Assembly (NCBI GenBank): GCA_018266575.1
Contig: JAFEAE010000018.1
Span: 124,001-188,000 of the forward strand
Direction of reading: 5' to 3'
Source of the DNA: Bacteroidota bacterium
GTDB lineage: Bacteria; Bacteroidota; Bacteroidia; Chitinophagales; Chitinophagaceae
Length of the DNA: 64,000 nucleotides
The notes under the pieces are model-generated. The model did no database searches and was not told the DNA's origin. It saw only the letters and a list, made by a program, of their open reading frames with translations. This document shows positions 25,762 through 34,870 of the stretch, in pieces. Each line of letters begins with the position of its first letter. Position 1 is the stretch's first letter. Made by a program: the position numbers and the translations under genes.

Positions 25762-28700
25762 TTAGAAACGAACGCTGAGTTTTACGCCCATCGGAATAGT
25801 CCATGGCGTAATATTGTAGTACTCGATACCCTGCCTGAACTGAAGGCCATTGGCCTGTGGCCCTGGCTGAAAATTGAAAGCAAGCTCAGGATCCACGCCA
25901 GCTTTCGCTTTGGTCCAAAGTATCACGTTCTTTGTATAGACCCCCAGAGAAATTCCCTGCAGTTTAAGTCTGTCAGAAAATTTCTTAGGCAATGCCACAG
26001 AAATTGTCAGGTCTCTAAGCTTGATATATGAAGCATCGAACATATCCATCGTCGCAAAATTCCATCCCCCGTTTGTAACTGCATCTTCGTAATTATCATA
26101 TTTTGTGATGTTCGGATCGCCAAGATTTTCTACATAACCACCATTGCCATCATCATAAACGCCGGGATAAAATGCTCCATCATTCAGCGTGATATTTCCA
26201 TTGGTTTGATATGGGAAACCACCTTGTTCAGTAGAAGGGCCGCCTACGAGATGGTATTGCTGAAAGCCTTTTACTTTAATGAATGCATCAGGGTTTGATT
26301 TCAGGTAGCCCGGTATATTATTCTTATAAGCATCCGGTATCTTGATGCCCACATTTTCCTGTCTTCTTAATGTTGCATCAGACTGCATGTAACGATACGT
26401 TTTTGAGTAGAAAATACCGCCGAGGCGCATATCAACACTTGCGCTTAATGTTATCGCTTTATAAGTAAGTGATGTCTGGAAACCCATCATCAGTTTCGGA
26501 TTGAAATTGCCCACCAGTCTTTTTTGCTGGAAGCTTCCGCCGCCTTGTTTTTGAAAGCCACCACCATCATCGAGCAAAGGATAACCATAATAAGGAGAAG
26601 ATTTGTCAGTAACCGTTGCCATCACATTATCCCACATGGCTCCAATTTTTCCATCACTGATCAGCTGGTTTCCTTTTTCATCAAACTGGTTTGGTATTGG
26701 CTGGCCTTTGGCATAGGTCCATGAACCGGTTGGGCCATCCTGCCAGAAGGAGAAGAAGGTCTGGCCGTTTGCCAGTGACATGATATAGGTATTGTTCTTC
26801 GTATAATTTACAGTTGCGTCCCATGTCCAGTCTCTTCCTGAAATGATAGTCCCGCCCAACTGCAATTCAATACCCTGGCTCCTGATCAAACCAGCATTGA
26901 TTAATGTGCTGGTAGCACCTGTTGAGCCCGGAATATTTATCTGAAGGATCTGGTTCTTGTTATCCGAGCGGTAGATCGTTCCGGAAAAACGTATACGGTT
27001 TTTTAAGAAACCCAGATCGATACCACCTTCGGGGGAACTTGCTATTTCAGGTTTCAGGTTCGGGTTCTTTAATGTTCCTGAAATTGTTTGAATAGGGATG
27101 CCACCATAATTACCGGTATTCAGGTATCCATATAAATTATACGGATCAGTATCCTTACCTACACTTGCCCAGCCGGCACGTACTTTCACAAGGCTTACAT
27201 AGCTAGGGAATTTAACTATCCTGCTGAGGAGAACACTTAATGAAGCAGAGGGATAGAAATAAGAGTTGTTACCCGGTGGCAAGGTGCTTGACCAGTCGTT
27301 TCTTCCTGTCAGATCAAGGTAAATCATATCATTGTAGCCGATCGAAGCAGTGGCATATACACTATTGACGCTTTTTTTATAGCGGTTAGAATTATAACCA
27401 ACATTTGCCGGTGCAATATTTGCCACATTAAAAAGCTCAGGAACAGTAATGCCTGCACCTGGCTTGGAAAATATCTGATCAAATGTTCCTTCCGTGTACA
27501 TTAAGTTACCTCCTACAGAAGCGGATATATCAAATTTTTCCAGGAACCTGTTATGATAGGTAACAAGCATATCCGTATTGCTTTCGGTATTATATGCGTT
27601 TGACAAACCATAGTATCCATTTAGCTCATTATTCAGGCTCTTCGATATTTTTGTTTCGCGGTCTTCATAAAACAGATCCTGCGAGTAGCGTACAAATGCA
27701 TTTAAGTGTGCGTTGATATCAAAGCTTGCTTTTACATTGCCAAAAATGTGGTTGCGTAAATAACTATTTCTGACCTGGTTCAAAACAAAATAAGGATTGT
27801 TGTCGCCATTATCGTAGGGATCTAATGCGCCGGGGCTGTCATCCGTTCCTACAGGAGGCAGTGCTTTTCGCTGCTGTACGCCGGGCGTGATCCAATAATT
27901 TTTCAGTTGCCTTACATCAACACTTGGCGACAGATAAGCAGCTGCTGCAATAGCACCATCACCGTTTCCTGCTACTATATTATCGCTGCTGGAACGGCTG
28001 TAGTTTATAGAACTTGATAATTTGAAATCACTGCTTACTTTATGCTCTAAATTCAAAGCAAGGTTATATCTCGTAAGGCCGCTATTAGGCACAATACCTT
28101 TATTCACCATGTCTGTAAAAGAAAATCTGTAATTGTCCCTGTCAGTTGAATTTTCTACGGCAATGCTGTTCGTAGAAGTAATGCCTGTTTGCGATAGGTT
28201 TTTTAAGTTATCGTGAGAAACCATTGGCAATGCCTTATAGGTACCATCAGCCTGCAATGGGCTGTTCCATTGTATGGCATTGATGCCTTTGTTAAGTGGT
28301 GTACCAAAACGATACGTGTCTGTTCCTGCCAGGTCCACGATAACTCCGTTCCAGCTGTTATAAGGATTTGGAGTTGTATATGGATCGGTACCTACCGTAT
28401 AATCAAGGTTGAGCGGGAAATAGTGATAGGGAACTGCAGCTTCATCGATTGTGGTAAAAGTTACTCCAAGGCCTTTTGATCTTTTACCTGATTTGGTAGT
28501 GATCAGTACAACTCCGTTACCAGCTCTTGATCCGTAAAGCGCAGCAGCACTAGGGCCTTTCAATATTGAAACACTTTCAATATCACTTGGATTTAGGTCA
28601 GATATGGTATTTCCATAGTCTACATCATTTCCCCCTCCATTATTTTGAGCAACATTGTTCATGGTGTTTTTCACCGGCACTCCATCGATCACAAATAATG

Positions 28701-29262
28701 GCTGGTTGTCGCTGTTAAGTGACCGGATGCCACGGATGACCATGCTCACCGAAGCATTAGGCGAAGGGCTTGTAGCGCTTATGGCAACTCCCGGAACTTT
28801 TCCTGCCATTGATTCGAGCACATTGGTTTGTGCAACATGGTTCAGGTCATCACCATTGATCTGGCCTACATCATAGCCTAGCGACCTTTTGTTCCTGGTA
28901 ATGCCGAGTGCCGTTACCACTACACCGGAAAGGGTATTGCTGTTCCCGGACTGAAGTGTTTCATTGATAAATGTCCTGCCTCTCAGGGCTACTTCATCAT
29001 TGGCATAACCAATATATGAAATCACGATGATGGCATGCGTACTCGAAACGGACAATTTAAAATTGCCTTCCGCATCTGTGGTCACGCCTGACGTAGCTCC
29101 TTTTTCAGAAACTGTTGCGCCGGCCAAAGGCCCGTTGGCATCAGATACTTTTCCTTTAATTACCGTAGCCTGAGCCAGAACAGTATTAACGGAAAAGAGG
29201 ATGAAACCAAAAAACAATAAGGGCCACTTTGAAAATGGAATAGATGTTAATTGCTTACTCAT
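25762..29262 (-). CDS. susC: SusC/RagA-family TonB-linked outer-membrane transporter
   Basis: A 1166-residue TonB-dependent transporter. A signal peptide is followed by a carboxypeptidase-D-like domain (residues ~33-115, with GKVSDANGPLAGATV and ISYIGYANDEV), a plug domain (~120-270, with MVIRGIRSLNSDNQPLFVIDGVPV and VSILKGPSAAALYGSRAGNG) and a large 22-strand barrel ending VKLSVRF. It imports an oligosaccharide across the outer membrane with its SusD partner downstream. No STN domain or anti-sigma partner is seen. The DeoR gene immediately upstream on the same strand and a dyad at 29304-29319 suggest repressor control. Confidence 0.95.
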   Translation of the reverse strand: MSKQLTSIPFSKWPLLFFGFILFSVNTVLAQATVIKGKVSDANGPLAGATVSEKGATSGVTTDAEGNFKLSVSSTHAIIVISYIGYANDEVALRGRTFINETLQSGNSNTLSGVVVTALGITRNKRSLGYDVGQINGDDLNHVAQTNVLESMAGKVPGVAISATSPSPNASVSMVIRGIRSLNSDNQPLFVIDGVPVKNTMNNVAQNNGGGNDVDYGNTISDLNPSDIESVSILKGPSAAALYGSRAGNGVVLITTKSGKRSKGLGVTFTTIDEAAVPYHYFPLNLDYTVGTDPYTTPNPYNSWNGVIVDLAGTDTYRFGTPLNKGINAIQWNSPLQADGTYKALPMVSHDNLKNLSQTGITSTNSIAVENSTDRDNYRFSFTDMVNKGIVPNSGLTRYNLALNLEHKVSSDFKLSSSINYSRSSSDNIVAGNGDGAIAAAAYLSPSVDVRQLKNYWITPGVQQRKALPPVGTDDSPGALDPYDNGDNNPYFVLNQVRNSYLRNHIFGNVKASFDINAHLNAFVRYSQDLFYEDRETKISKSLNNELNGYYGLSNAYNTESNTDMLVTYHNRFLEKFDISASVGGNLMYTEGTFDQIFSKPGAGITVPELFNVANIAPANVGYNSNRYKKSVNSVYATASIGYNDMIYLDLTGRNDWSSTLPPGNNSYFYPSASLSVLLSRIVKFPSYVSLVKVRAGWASVGKDTDPYNLYGYLNTGNYGGIPIQTISGTLKNPNLKPEIASSPEGGIDLGFLKNRIRFSGTIYRSDNKNQILQINIPGSTGATSTLINAGLIRSQGIELQLGGTIISGRDWTWDATVNYTKNNTYIMSLANGQTFFSFWQDGPTGSWTYAKGQPIPNQFDEKGNQLISDGKIGAMWDNVMATVTDKSSPYYGYPLLDDGGGFQKQGGGSFQQKRLVGNFNPKLMMGFQTSLTYKAITLSASVDMRLGGIFYSKTYRYMQSDATLRRQENVGIKIPDAYKNNIPGYLKSNPDAFIKVKGFQQYHLVGGPSTEQGGFPYQTNGNITLNDGAFYPGVYDDGNGGYVENLGDPNITKYDNYEDAVTNGGWNFATMDMFDASYIKLRDLTISVALPKKFSDRLKLQGISLGVYTKNVILWTKAKAGVDPELAFNFQPGPQANGLQFRQGIEYYNITPWTIPMGVKLSVRF

Positions 29263-29298
29263 TTTGGTCGTAATTAGCAGTTAGTAAATCGGGGATTA

Positions 29299-29319
29299 CA
29301 AAATTTAACTATGGTTAAA
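29299..29319 (-). promoter_or_regulatory. Candidate susC promoter with operator dyad
   Basis: The palindrome TTTAAC-TATG-GTTAAA (29304-29319) overlaps, on the minus strand, TAAATTTTG (29307-29299), a near match to the Bacteroidota -7 box TAnnTTTG with one extra base. It is 37-57 bases upstream of the susC ATG. An operator overlapping a -7 box would fit repression by the DeoR-type protein encoded next door. The remaining sequence of the 29263-29431 gap shows nothing else. Confidence 0.4.
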
Positions 29320-29431
29320 AGTTTTTTAAGAAGTACAGATCACTGGTTTCTTTAAAACCCAGCATTGCGTTTTCTTGCGGTACCTGATTATCCTATGTTT
29401 TGTCCCAACGTTTCAAAGCCTTTCTGCCGGT

Positions 29432-30184
29432 TCACAACAACAGTGGTTTTTCTTTTTTGATATAGGAAGAAAGCACTGAACTCTCAGGCGGCAATTCGGT
29501 AATCAGGTAATCAATGGCTGTGATATCACTGATCTTGATCTTTTGAACCGTATTGAATTTTTCAGCAATACTAACCACGGCAACTTTCCGCGATGCTTGT
29601 ATCATTGCTTTGATCACCTGCACTACTTCCCAGTCGGAATCTGTAAGCCCGCTCTGAACTGAAATTCCATTTGTTCCAATAATGCACAGATCCGGTCTTA
29701 TATTTGAAAGTTCATTTATTACACTTGCCCCGGTGTGGATATTTGCATTTTTTGCAAGCCTGCCGCCGATCGTTATTACATCAATATTTTCGTGTTCAGC
29801 AAGAGTAAGCGCCACCTGCGGGCTTACGGTAAGAAATGTTGCCTGCAGATCGTCTGGTATTTTTTTGGCGATTTCCATGATTGTTGTTCCGCCTTCGAGC
29901 AAAATCAACATATCCTTTTTAAAAAGGCTTATTGTTTTGTCTGCAATTACCTTTTTGGCTTCGAGCGCATAAACCTGGTTCTGCCCATTGAAGGGATAAT
30001 GAAAGGTTTTGCTCATAGCGCCGCCATGTACTTTTAAGATCAATCCCTGTTCTGCGAGTTCATTTAAATCGCGGCGGATCGTATCTTCAGAAACAACCAA
30101 CAGTTCACTTAGGTCGTTTGATAAAACCTTATTGTGAAGATTAATTTCCCGTAAAATAATTTTATGGCGTTCTTCTTTCAACAT
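29432..30184 (-). CDS. DeoR/GlpR-family sugar-responsive regulator
   Basis: A 250-residue DeoR-family regulator. The N-terminal helix-turn-helix is at residues 1-56 (LSNDLSELLVVSEDTIRRDLNEL, then GLILKVHGGA), followed by the DeoR sensor domain (75-235, with GGTTIMEIAKKI and GTNGIS). The family binds phosphorylated sugars. It is divergent from murQ across 99 bases (to the preferred murQ ATG) and co-directional with susC, placing it between both halves of the amino-sugar locus. The ligand is plausibly MurNAc-6-P or GlcNAc-6-P, an inference from context. Confidence 0.9.
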   Translation of the reverse strand: MLKEERHKIILREINLHNKVLSNDLSELLVVSEDTIRRDLNELAEQGLILKVHGGAMSKTFHYPFNGQNQVYALEAKKVIADKTISLFKKDMLILLEGGTTIMEIAKKIPDDLQATFLTVSPQVALTLAEHENIDVITIGGRLAKNANIHTGASVINELSNIRPDLCIIGTNGISVQSGLTDSDWEVVQVIKAMIQASRKVAVVSIAEKFNTVQKIKISDITAIDYLITELPPESSVLSSYIKKEKPLLL

Positions 30185-30239
30185 AAGCCGTAGAAATCGT
30201 TATTAAAATTGAAATTACGGGTTTTTGCATGAATTTGCA

Positions 30240-30247
30240 TACTTTTG
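30240..30247 (+). promoter_or_regulatory. Candidate -7 box of the murQ promoter
   Basis: TACTTTTG matches the Bacteroidota -7 consensus TAnnTTTG exactly and would start transcription around 30254, about 30 bases before the murQ ATG at 30284. No good -33 TTTG is at ideal spacing; TTG at 30209-30211 is slightly far. A direct repeat TTTGCAT ... TTTGCAT (30224-30240) lies just upstream and could bind a regulator. Confidence 0.45.
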
Positions 30248-30283
30248 AAAAAAATAATTGAAAAAAAACGCAAAATTAACTGC

Positions 30284-31090
30284 ATGATAAAGATCACGGA
30301 GCAGCCATCCCCTCACAGGCAGCTCGAAACCAAAACCATTGAAGAAATTACTTCTTTAATAAACGCGGAAGATGCAAGCGTTGCCGCGGCTATAAAAAAA
30401 GCACTGCCGGAAGTCAATAAGCTTATTCAGGCTATTGTAGACAAACTGAAAAATGGCGGAAGAATGTTTTATCTCGGCGCAGGAAGCGGCGGCAGATTGT
30501 CTGTGCTTGATGTGATAGAATTGCCGACTACTTTCGGAATCGAAAAAGGAATTGTCAATACGATACTTGCAGGAGGCATTGAACATCTGGCAGAAGCCCG
30601 TGAAGAGATGGAAGATAATTTTTTAGAAGGATGGGAAAGGTTGGAAAACGAAAATATTTCTTCAAAAGATATTGTGATTGGCATTTCGGCAAGCGGCACA
30701 ACCCCTTTTGTACTTGGCGCCCTCGAAGAATGCAGAAAAAATAATATTGCAACAGGGTGCATAGTCAGTAATCCCGGGTCTCCTGTTGCAGCATCAGCCG
30801 ATTTTCCGGTGGAAGTGATAACAGGGCCGGAATTTATTACAGGCAGCACAAGAATGAAATGCGGCACTGCTCAAAAAATGCTTTTCGATATGATCAGCAC
30901 TACGGTGATGATACAACTCGGAAGAGTGGAAGATAACCAGATGGTGCATGTGATGCTGATTAATGATAAGATCACTGACAGAGCAGTAAAAATGCTGATG
31001 GGGAAAACAGGAATTGCTGATTATAACGAAGCAAAAAAATTATTGCTGGAACATGGCAGCGTAAAAACAGCATCCGATTATTTAAAATGA
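30284..31090 (+). CDS. murQ: N-acetylmuramic acid 6-phosphate etherase
   Basis: A 268-residue SIS-domain enzyme. The segments GRMFYLGAGSGGRLSVLD, IGISASGTTPFVLGALEE and ITGSTRMKCGTAQKM are diagnostic of MurQ. It cleaves the lactyl ether of MurNAc-6-P to GlcNAc-6-P and D-lactate in the cytoplasm. A TTG 13 codons upstream lies inside the predicted -7 box, so the ATG at 30284 (MIKITEQPSPH) is the chosen start. It leads a three-gene operon with an MFS transporter and a kinase, as in the PTS-independent MurNAc pathway of Tannerella. Confidence 0.95.
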   Translation: MIKITEQPSPHRQLETKTIEEITSLINAEDASVAAAIKKALPEVNKLIQAIVDKLKNGGRMFYLGAGSGGRLSVLDVIELPTTFGIEKGIVNTILAGGIEHLAEAREEMEDNFLEGWERLENENISSKDIVIGISASGTTPFVLGALEECRKNNIATGCIVSNPGSPVAASADFPVEVITGPEFITGSTRMKCGTAQKMLFDMISTTVMIQLGRVEDNQMVHVMLINDKITDRAVKMLMGKTGIADYNEAKKLLLEHGSVKTASDYLK

Positions 31091-31127
31091 CAAAAATATT
31101 TACCCAGCACAAAAGAGCACTTGCAAA

Positions 31128-32387
31128 ATGAAGCTACCTAATCGCTCAATAGTTATCATCGGTACTCTATATTTTGTGTTTGGGTTTGTTACCTGGCTCA
31201 GTTCCATATTGATTCCATATTTAAAGATTGCTTGCCAACTCAGCACACAATCTTCCTATCTGGCAGCTTCAGCATTTTATATTTCCTACGTCGTGATGGC
31301 TATGCCATCAGCATCTATTCTAAAATTTACCGGTTATAAAAAAGGCATGTCGCTTGGCCTTCTCATCATGGCTATCGGTGCCGCGATCTTTATTCCTGCA
31401 GCTATTAACAGATTATATTCATTATTTCTCACAGGGCTTTTTGTGTTGGGTACAGGCATGACGATTTTACAAACAGCAGCGAACCCGTATGTGACAATTT
31501 TAGGGCCGATTGAAAGTGCTGCAAAGCGCATGAGCATGATGGGTATTTGCAACGCGATTGCCAGTATTATTGGCCCGCTCTTGCTTGGTGCTTCGCTTTT
31601 AGAAAACGCGGACGATATAAAAATGCAGGCTGATAAAGCCGGCGGCTTGCAAAAAATTGAGATACTCAACAGCCTGTCTCATCGCGTTATTTTCCCTTAT
31701 TCGATAATCGTGGCTGTATTGATTATGATAGCAATCGTGATTTTCTTTTCCAGCATACCTGATATGGGTGATTATTCAGAAGAAGAATCATCGCCTGTGA
31801 TGAGTACTAACAAGACAAGCATTTTTCAATTTCCTCATTTGTTGATTGGCGTGCTGGCGCTTTTTTTATATGTGGGTGTTGAGGTTATAGCAGGAGATAC
31901 AATAGTAAGTTATGGCTCATCGCAGGGGATATCGCTTTCGAATGCTAAATTTTTTGCAGGCTGCACGCAGCTTTGTATGCTTATCGGATATTTTATCGGC
32001 ATCGCTGTGATGCCAAAATATATTTCGCAACAAAAGCTATTAACCTTGTCTCCTGTATTGGGATTGATATTTGTGTTTATGGCATTGGCTACAAAAGGCT
32101 TAGTGTCCGTCGCGTTCATCGCTTTATTAGGCATCGCAAATTCGGCTGTGTGGCCGGCAATCTGGCCGCTTGCCATCAACGGGCTGGGTAAGTTCACAAA
32201 AATAGGTTCATCCTTTTTGATAATAGCCATTGGTGGAGGTGCATTGCTGCCGCTTTTATATGGCAGGCTGGCTGAAGTTTTTTCACCCCAGCATGCATAT
32301 TGGTTGGTGGTGCCGTGTTATATTTTCATCTGGTATTATGCGCAAGCCGGGCATAAAGTTGGGCTGGAGTTAAAAGATAATAAATGA
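31128..32387 (+). CDS. Sugar MFS transporter, FucP/NagP-like
   Basis: A 419-residue, 12-helix major-facilitator permease of the FucP/GluP branch (LYFVFGFVTWLSSILIPYLK at the N-terminus, LQTAANPYVTILGP in helix 4 to 5, and EVIAGDTIVSYGSSQG). The inner-membrane carrier imports a free sugar with protons. It lies 37 bases downstream of murQ and overlaps the kinase gene by 4 bases (ATGA), so the three are translated together. The substrate is therefore probably MurNAc or GlcNAc. No PTS component is present, which fits uptake followed by the adjacent kinase. Confidence 0.88.
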   Translation: MKLPNRSIVIIGTLYFVFGFVTWLSSILIPYLKIACQLSTQSSYLAASAFYISYVVMAMPSASILKFTGYKKGMSLGLLIMAIGAAIFIPAAINRLYSLFLTGLFVLGTGMTILQTAANPYVTILGPIESAAKRMSMMGICNAIASIIGPLLLGASLLENADDIKMQADKAGGLQKIEILNSLSHRVIFPYSIIVAVLIMIAIVIFFSSIPDMGDYSEEESSPVMSTNKTSIFQFPHLLIGVLALFLYVGVEVIAGDTIVSYGSSQGISLSNAKFFAGCTQLCMLIGYFIGIAVMPKYISQQKLLTLSPVLGLIFVFMALATKGLVSVAFIALLGIANSAVWPAIWPLAINGLGKFTKIGSSFLIIAIGGGALLPLLYGRLAEVFSPQHAYWLVVPCYIFIWYYAQAGHKVGLELKDNK

Positions 32388-33229
32388 TACTTGTTGCAGA
32401 CAGTGGTTCTACAAATACAAGCTGGTGCCTGATTGACGGGCCCAGGGAAATTTTTTATTTCGATACAGAGGGGTATAACCCTTATTTCGTAAACACAGAT
32501 TATATTGTTCAATCTCTCACTAATCATCTTCCGGAAAATATTGAGCGGAAAAAAATTACAAATGTATTTTTTTACGGGGCAGGTTGTTTTGATGATAAAT
32601 CAGATATCATAAAGAATGCGCTTCTGCAACTATTTCCCCAAACAAAAATTTTTGCGGGATTAGATTTACTCGGCTCTGCAAGATCTGTATTGGGAAATGA
32701 TCCGGGATTTGTCGGCATACTTGGAACGGGAACAAATAGTTGTTTGTATGATGGAAATAAAATAACGGCAAACATCGATTCGCTTGGTTATTTAATTGGT
32801 GACGAAGGAAGCGGGTATTATATCGGAAAAAAAATCCTGGGAGATTATATCAGGGAATATATGCCCGCACCGGTACGAAAAGAATTTTTTGAGATGTATG
32901 GTTTAACACGTGAGGAGATCATGGAGAAATTGTATTCGGAAAAATTGCCAAACCGTTTTTGTGCAGGGTTCACAAAATTCATATCAGAAAGTACTTCAGG
33001 TGTTTCATATACGCACGGTCTTGTAAAAGATGCTTTTGTAGATTTTTTTGATAACCTTGTTACGAAGTATGACAGCTATCAGCAATATACATTTAACTGC
33101 ACCGGTTCAATCGGTTTTGCTTTTAAAGAAATATTAGCAGAAACAGCTTCCTTATACAAAATGAAAACCGGTGTTATCCTGAAAACACCTATAGAAGGCC
33201 TTGCAAAATATCATACACCCAACTCCTGA
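32384..33229 (+). CDS. murK: MurNAc/GlcNAc kinase, BadF/BadG ASKHA family
   Basis: A 281-residue ASKHA-fold kinase. The phosphate-1 loop is ADSGSTNTSWCLID, the phosphate-2 region is GILGTGTNSCLYDG, and LIGDEGSGYYIGKK is the conserved segment of bacterial N-acetylglucosamine kinases. It phosphorylates an incoming amino sugar at C6 with ATP. The 4-base overlap with the transporter and the operon with murQ point to MurNAc (murK-like) as a substrate, with GlcNAc also possible. The symbol is given by operon context and is less certain than the family. Confidence 0.82.
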   Translation: MILVADSGSTNTSWCLIDGPREIFYFDTEGYNPYFVNTDYIVQSLTNHLPENIERKKITNVFFYGAGCFDDKSDIIKNALLQLFPQTKIFAGLDLLGSARSVLGNDPGFVGILGTGTNSCLYDGNKITANIDSLGYLIGDEGSGYYIGKKILGDYIREYMPAPVRKEFFEMYGLTREEIMEKLYSEKLPNRFCAGFTKFISESTSGVSYTHGLVKDAFVDFFDNLVTKYDSYQQYTFNCTGSIGFAFKEILAETASLYKMKTGVILKTPIEGLAKYHTPNS

Positions 33230-33254
33230 ACGGGAGTTGATGTATGAGATTCGG

Positions 33255-34838
33255 TTATGTATTACTGTTAGCCTTCTTGCTATTCAAGCTGCTTTTGATC
33301 CACGTAAAAAATATTCCTGCTAAAAAAATCGTGAGTGTACCGATAACGATCACCATATTCGTATTGAATGTGCTTCGCAGGTAAGAAAGGTTAGATGGCA
33401 ATAATGAAGGAAATGTCATCCATGCTATTACTAAAATACCGATGATGACAGCAAGAAATGCTTCTGCATTTTTCGTTCGTTTGCTGCTGATGCCTAAAAG
33501 GAAAAGCCCGAGCATTCCCGCTGCAAAAATGCCGGATAGCTGCCACCAGATATCCAAAATACTTTTCACGCCGATCATGGCAACACCTGCAATCATTCCA
33601 AGCACACCGATTACAAATGTAGAAGCAAATAACAAGCGCAGCGTTTGCTTATCATTCATATTCTTTTTGATATAACGCTGATAGATATCGAGCGTGAATA
33701 CTGTTGCTGATGCATTCATTGAAGAACTGATAGTACTCATAGCGGCAGAAAGAATTGCAGAAACGATTATGCCGACAATACCTACTGGTAATACATGCAC
33801 CATAAAATCGGGCAATGCTTTATCTCCGTAATCTTGCGGGGAAAGTGTTGCAGCGAGGTCACTGATTTGTTTTGCTGAAACTGTTGAAGGCAGCCGTTCT
33901 GCAGCAGCCCGTAATTTAATGGCGTCAAGCATTTCGGGGTGCATTTGGTACCATGCATATAACGACGAACCGATGATGAAGAACAATAATGAAACAGGAA
34001 GGTATATCCTGATGCAAAGCCATAACGATTTTGCAGCTTCTTTTGCTGAGCTCGTCGCTAGGTATCGTTGCACATAATTCTGGTCCATTCCGAAATTGTT
34101 CAGGTTGATAAAAATGCCGTAAAAAAATATAACCCAAAATGTGGAATCGCTGAAGTTGAATTTAAGGCTGCCAAGACTGAATTTATTTGCTGCTTTTCCG
34201 ATGTCAATAATATGATAAATGCCGCCAGGCATCTTAGTAACGATGAAATAAAGTATGATGAACGCACCCAGTGTTTTAATAATGCCTTGTGCAACTTCAG
34301 TCCAGATAACGGCTTCCATTCCGCCGAGCACAGTGTAAATAATAATAATGATGCCCATCACAATGATGATCGATTGCATGGAGTAACCTGTCATAGCCTG
34401 CAGGCTCAGTGCTATTCCAAAAAATATGGAACCCATCCTTGCGAGTTGGGTTAGTAAAAAACATATCACTGCATACGAACGTGCCCATGCACCAAAACGA
34501 TGTTCGAGATGTGTATATGCAGAGGCTTCACCACTGTTCCGGTAAAATGGAATAAAATATTTTGCAGCAATCCAGGCGGAAATGGGCATGGATAAACTAA
34601 ACACAAATGCATTCCAGTTGCCACCGAACGCTTTCCCCGGCACACCTAAAAAAGTATTGCTGCTTAAAAATGTTGCATAGATAGAAATGCCCAATGCCCA
34701 TTGGGGGATTTTGCCGGATGCCCTGGTAAACTGATCCGGGTTTTTGTTTTTGCGGGAGAAATAAATGCCGGTCAGGATCATGCCGAGCATGTACAATGCA
34801 ATAATTACAAGATCTGTAACAGGTAAATATTTCATCAT
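33255..34838 (-). CDS. Sodium:solute symporter, probable sialic-acid transporter
   Basis: A 527-residue SSS-family transporter with about 13 helices (TDLVIIALYMLGMILTGIYF at the start, GKIPQWALGISIYATFLSSNTFLGVP and FVLSAAMSTISSSMNASATV-like helix-8 region). It lies 32 bases downstream of an N-acetylneuraminate-lyase-like gene on the same strand, an arrangement common for sodium-driven sialic-acid importers (SiaT/NanT-like). It converges with murK. The substrate is inferred from position; other organic anions or sugars are possible. Confidence 0.85.
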   Translation of the reverse strand: MMKYLPVTDLVIIALYMLGMILTGIYFSRKNKNPDQFTRASGKIPQWALGISIYATFLSSNTFLGVPGKAFGGNWNAFVFSLSMPISAWIAAKYFIPFYRNSGEASAYTHLEHRFGAWARSYAVICFLLTQLARMGSIFFGIALSLQAMTGYSMQSIIIVMGIIIIIYTVLGGMEAVIWTEVAQGIIKTLGAFIILYFIVTKMPGGIYHIIDIGKAANKFSLGSLKFNFSDSTFWVIFFYGIFINLNNFGMDQNYVQRYLATSSAKEAAKSLWLCIRIYLPVSLLFFIIGSSLYAWYQMHPEMLDAIKLRAAAERLPSTVSAKQISDLAATLSPQDYGDKALPDFMVHVLPVGIVGIIVSAILSAAMSTISSSMNASATVFTLDIYQRYIKKNMNDKQTLRLLFASTFVIGVLGMIAGVAMIGVKSILDIWWQLSGIFAAGMLGLFLLGISSKRTKNAEAFLAVIIGILVIAWMTFPSLLPSNLSYLRSTFNTNMVIVIGTLTIFLAGIFFTWIKSSLNSKKANSNT

Positions 34839-34870
34839 CGTTTATGTGCAACCGTTAGTCCTGCAGATTT

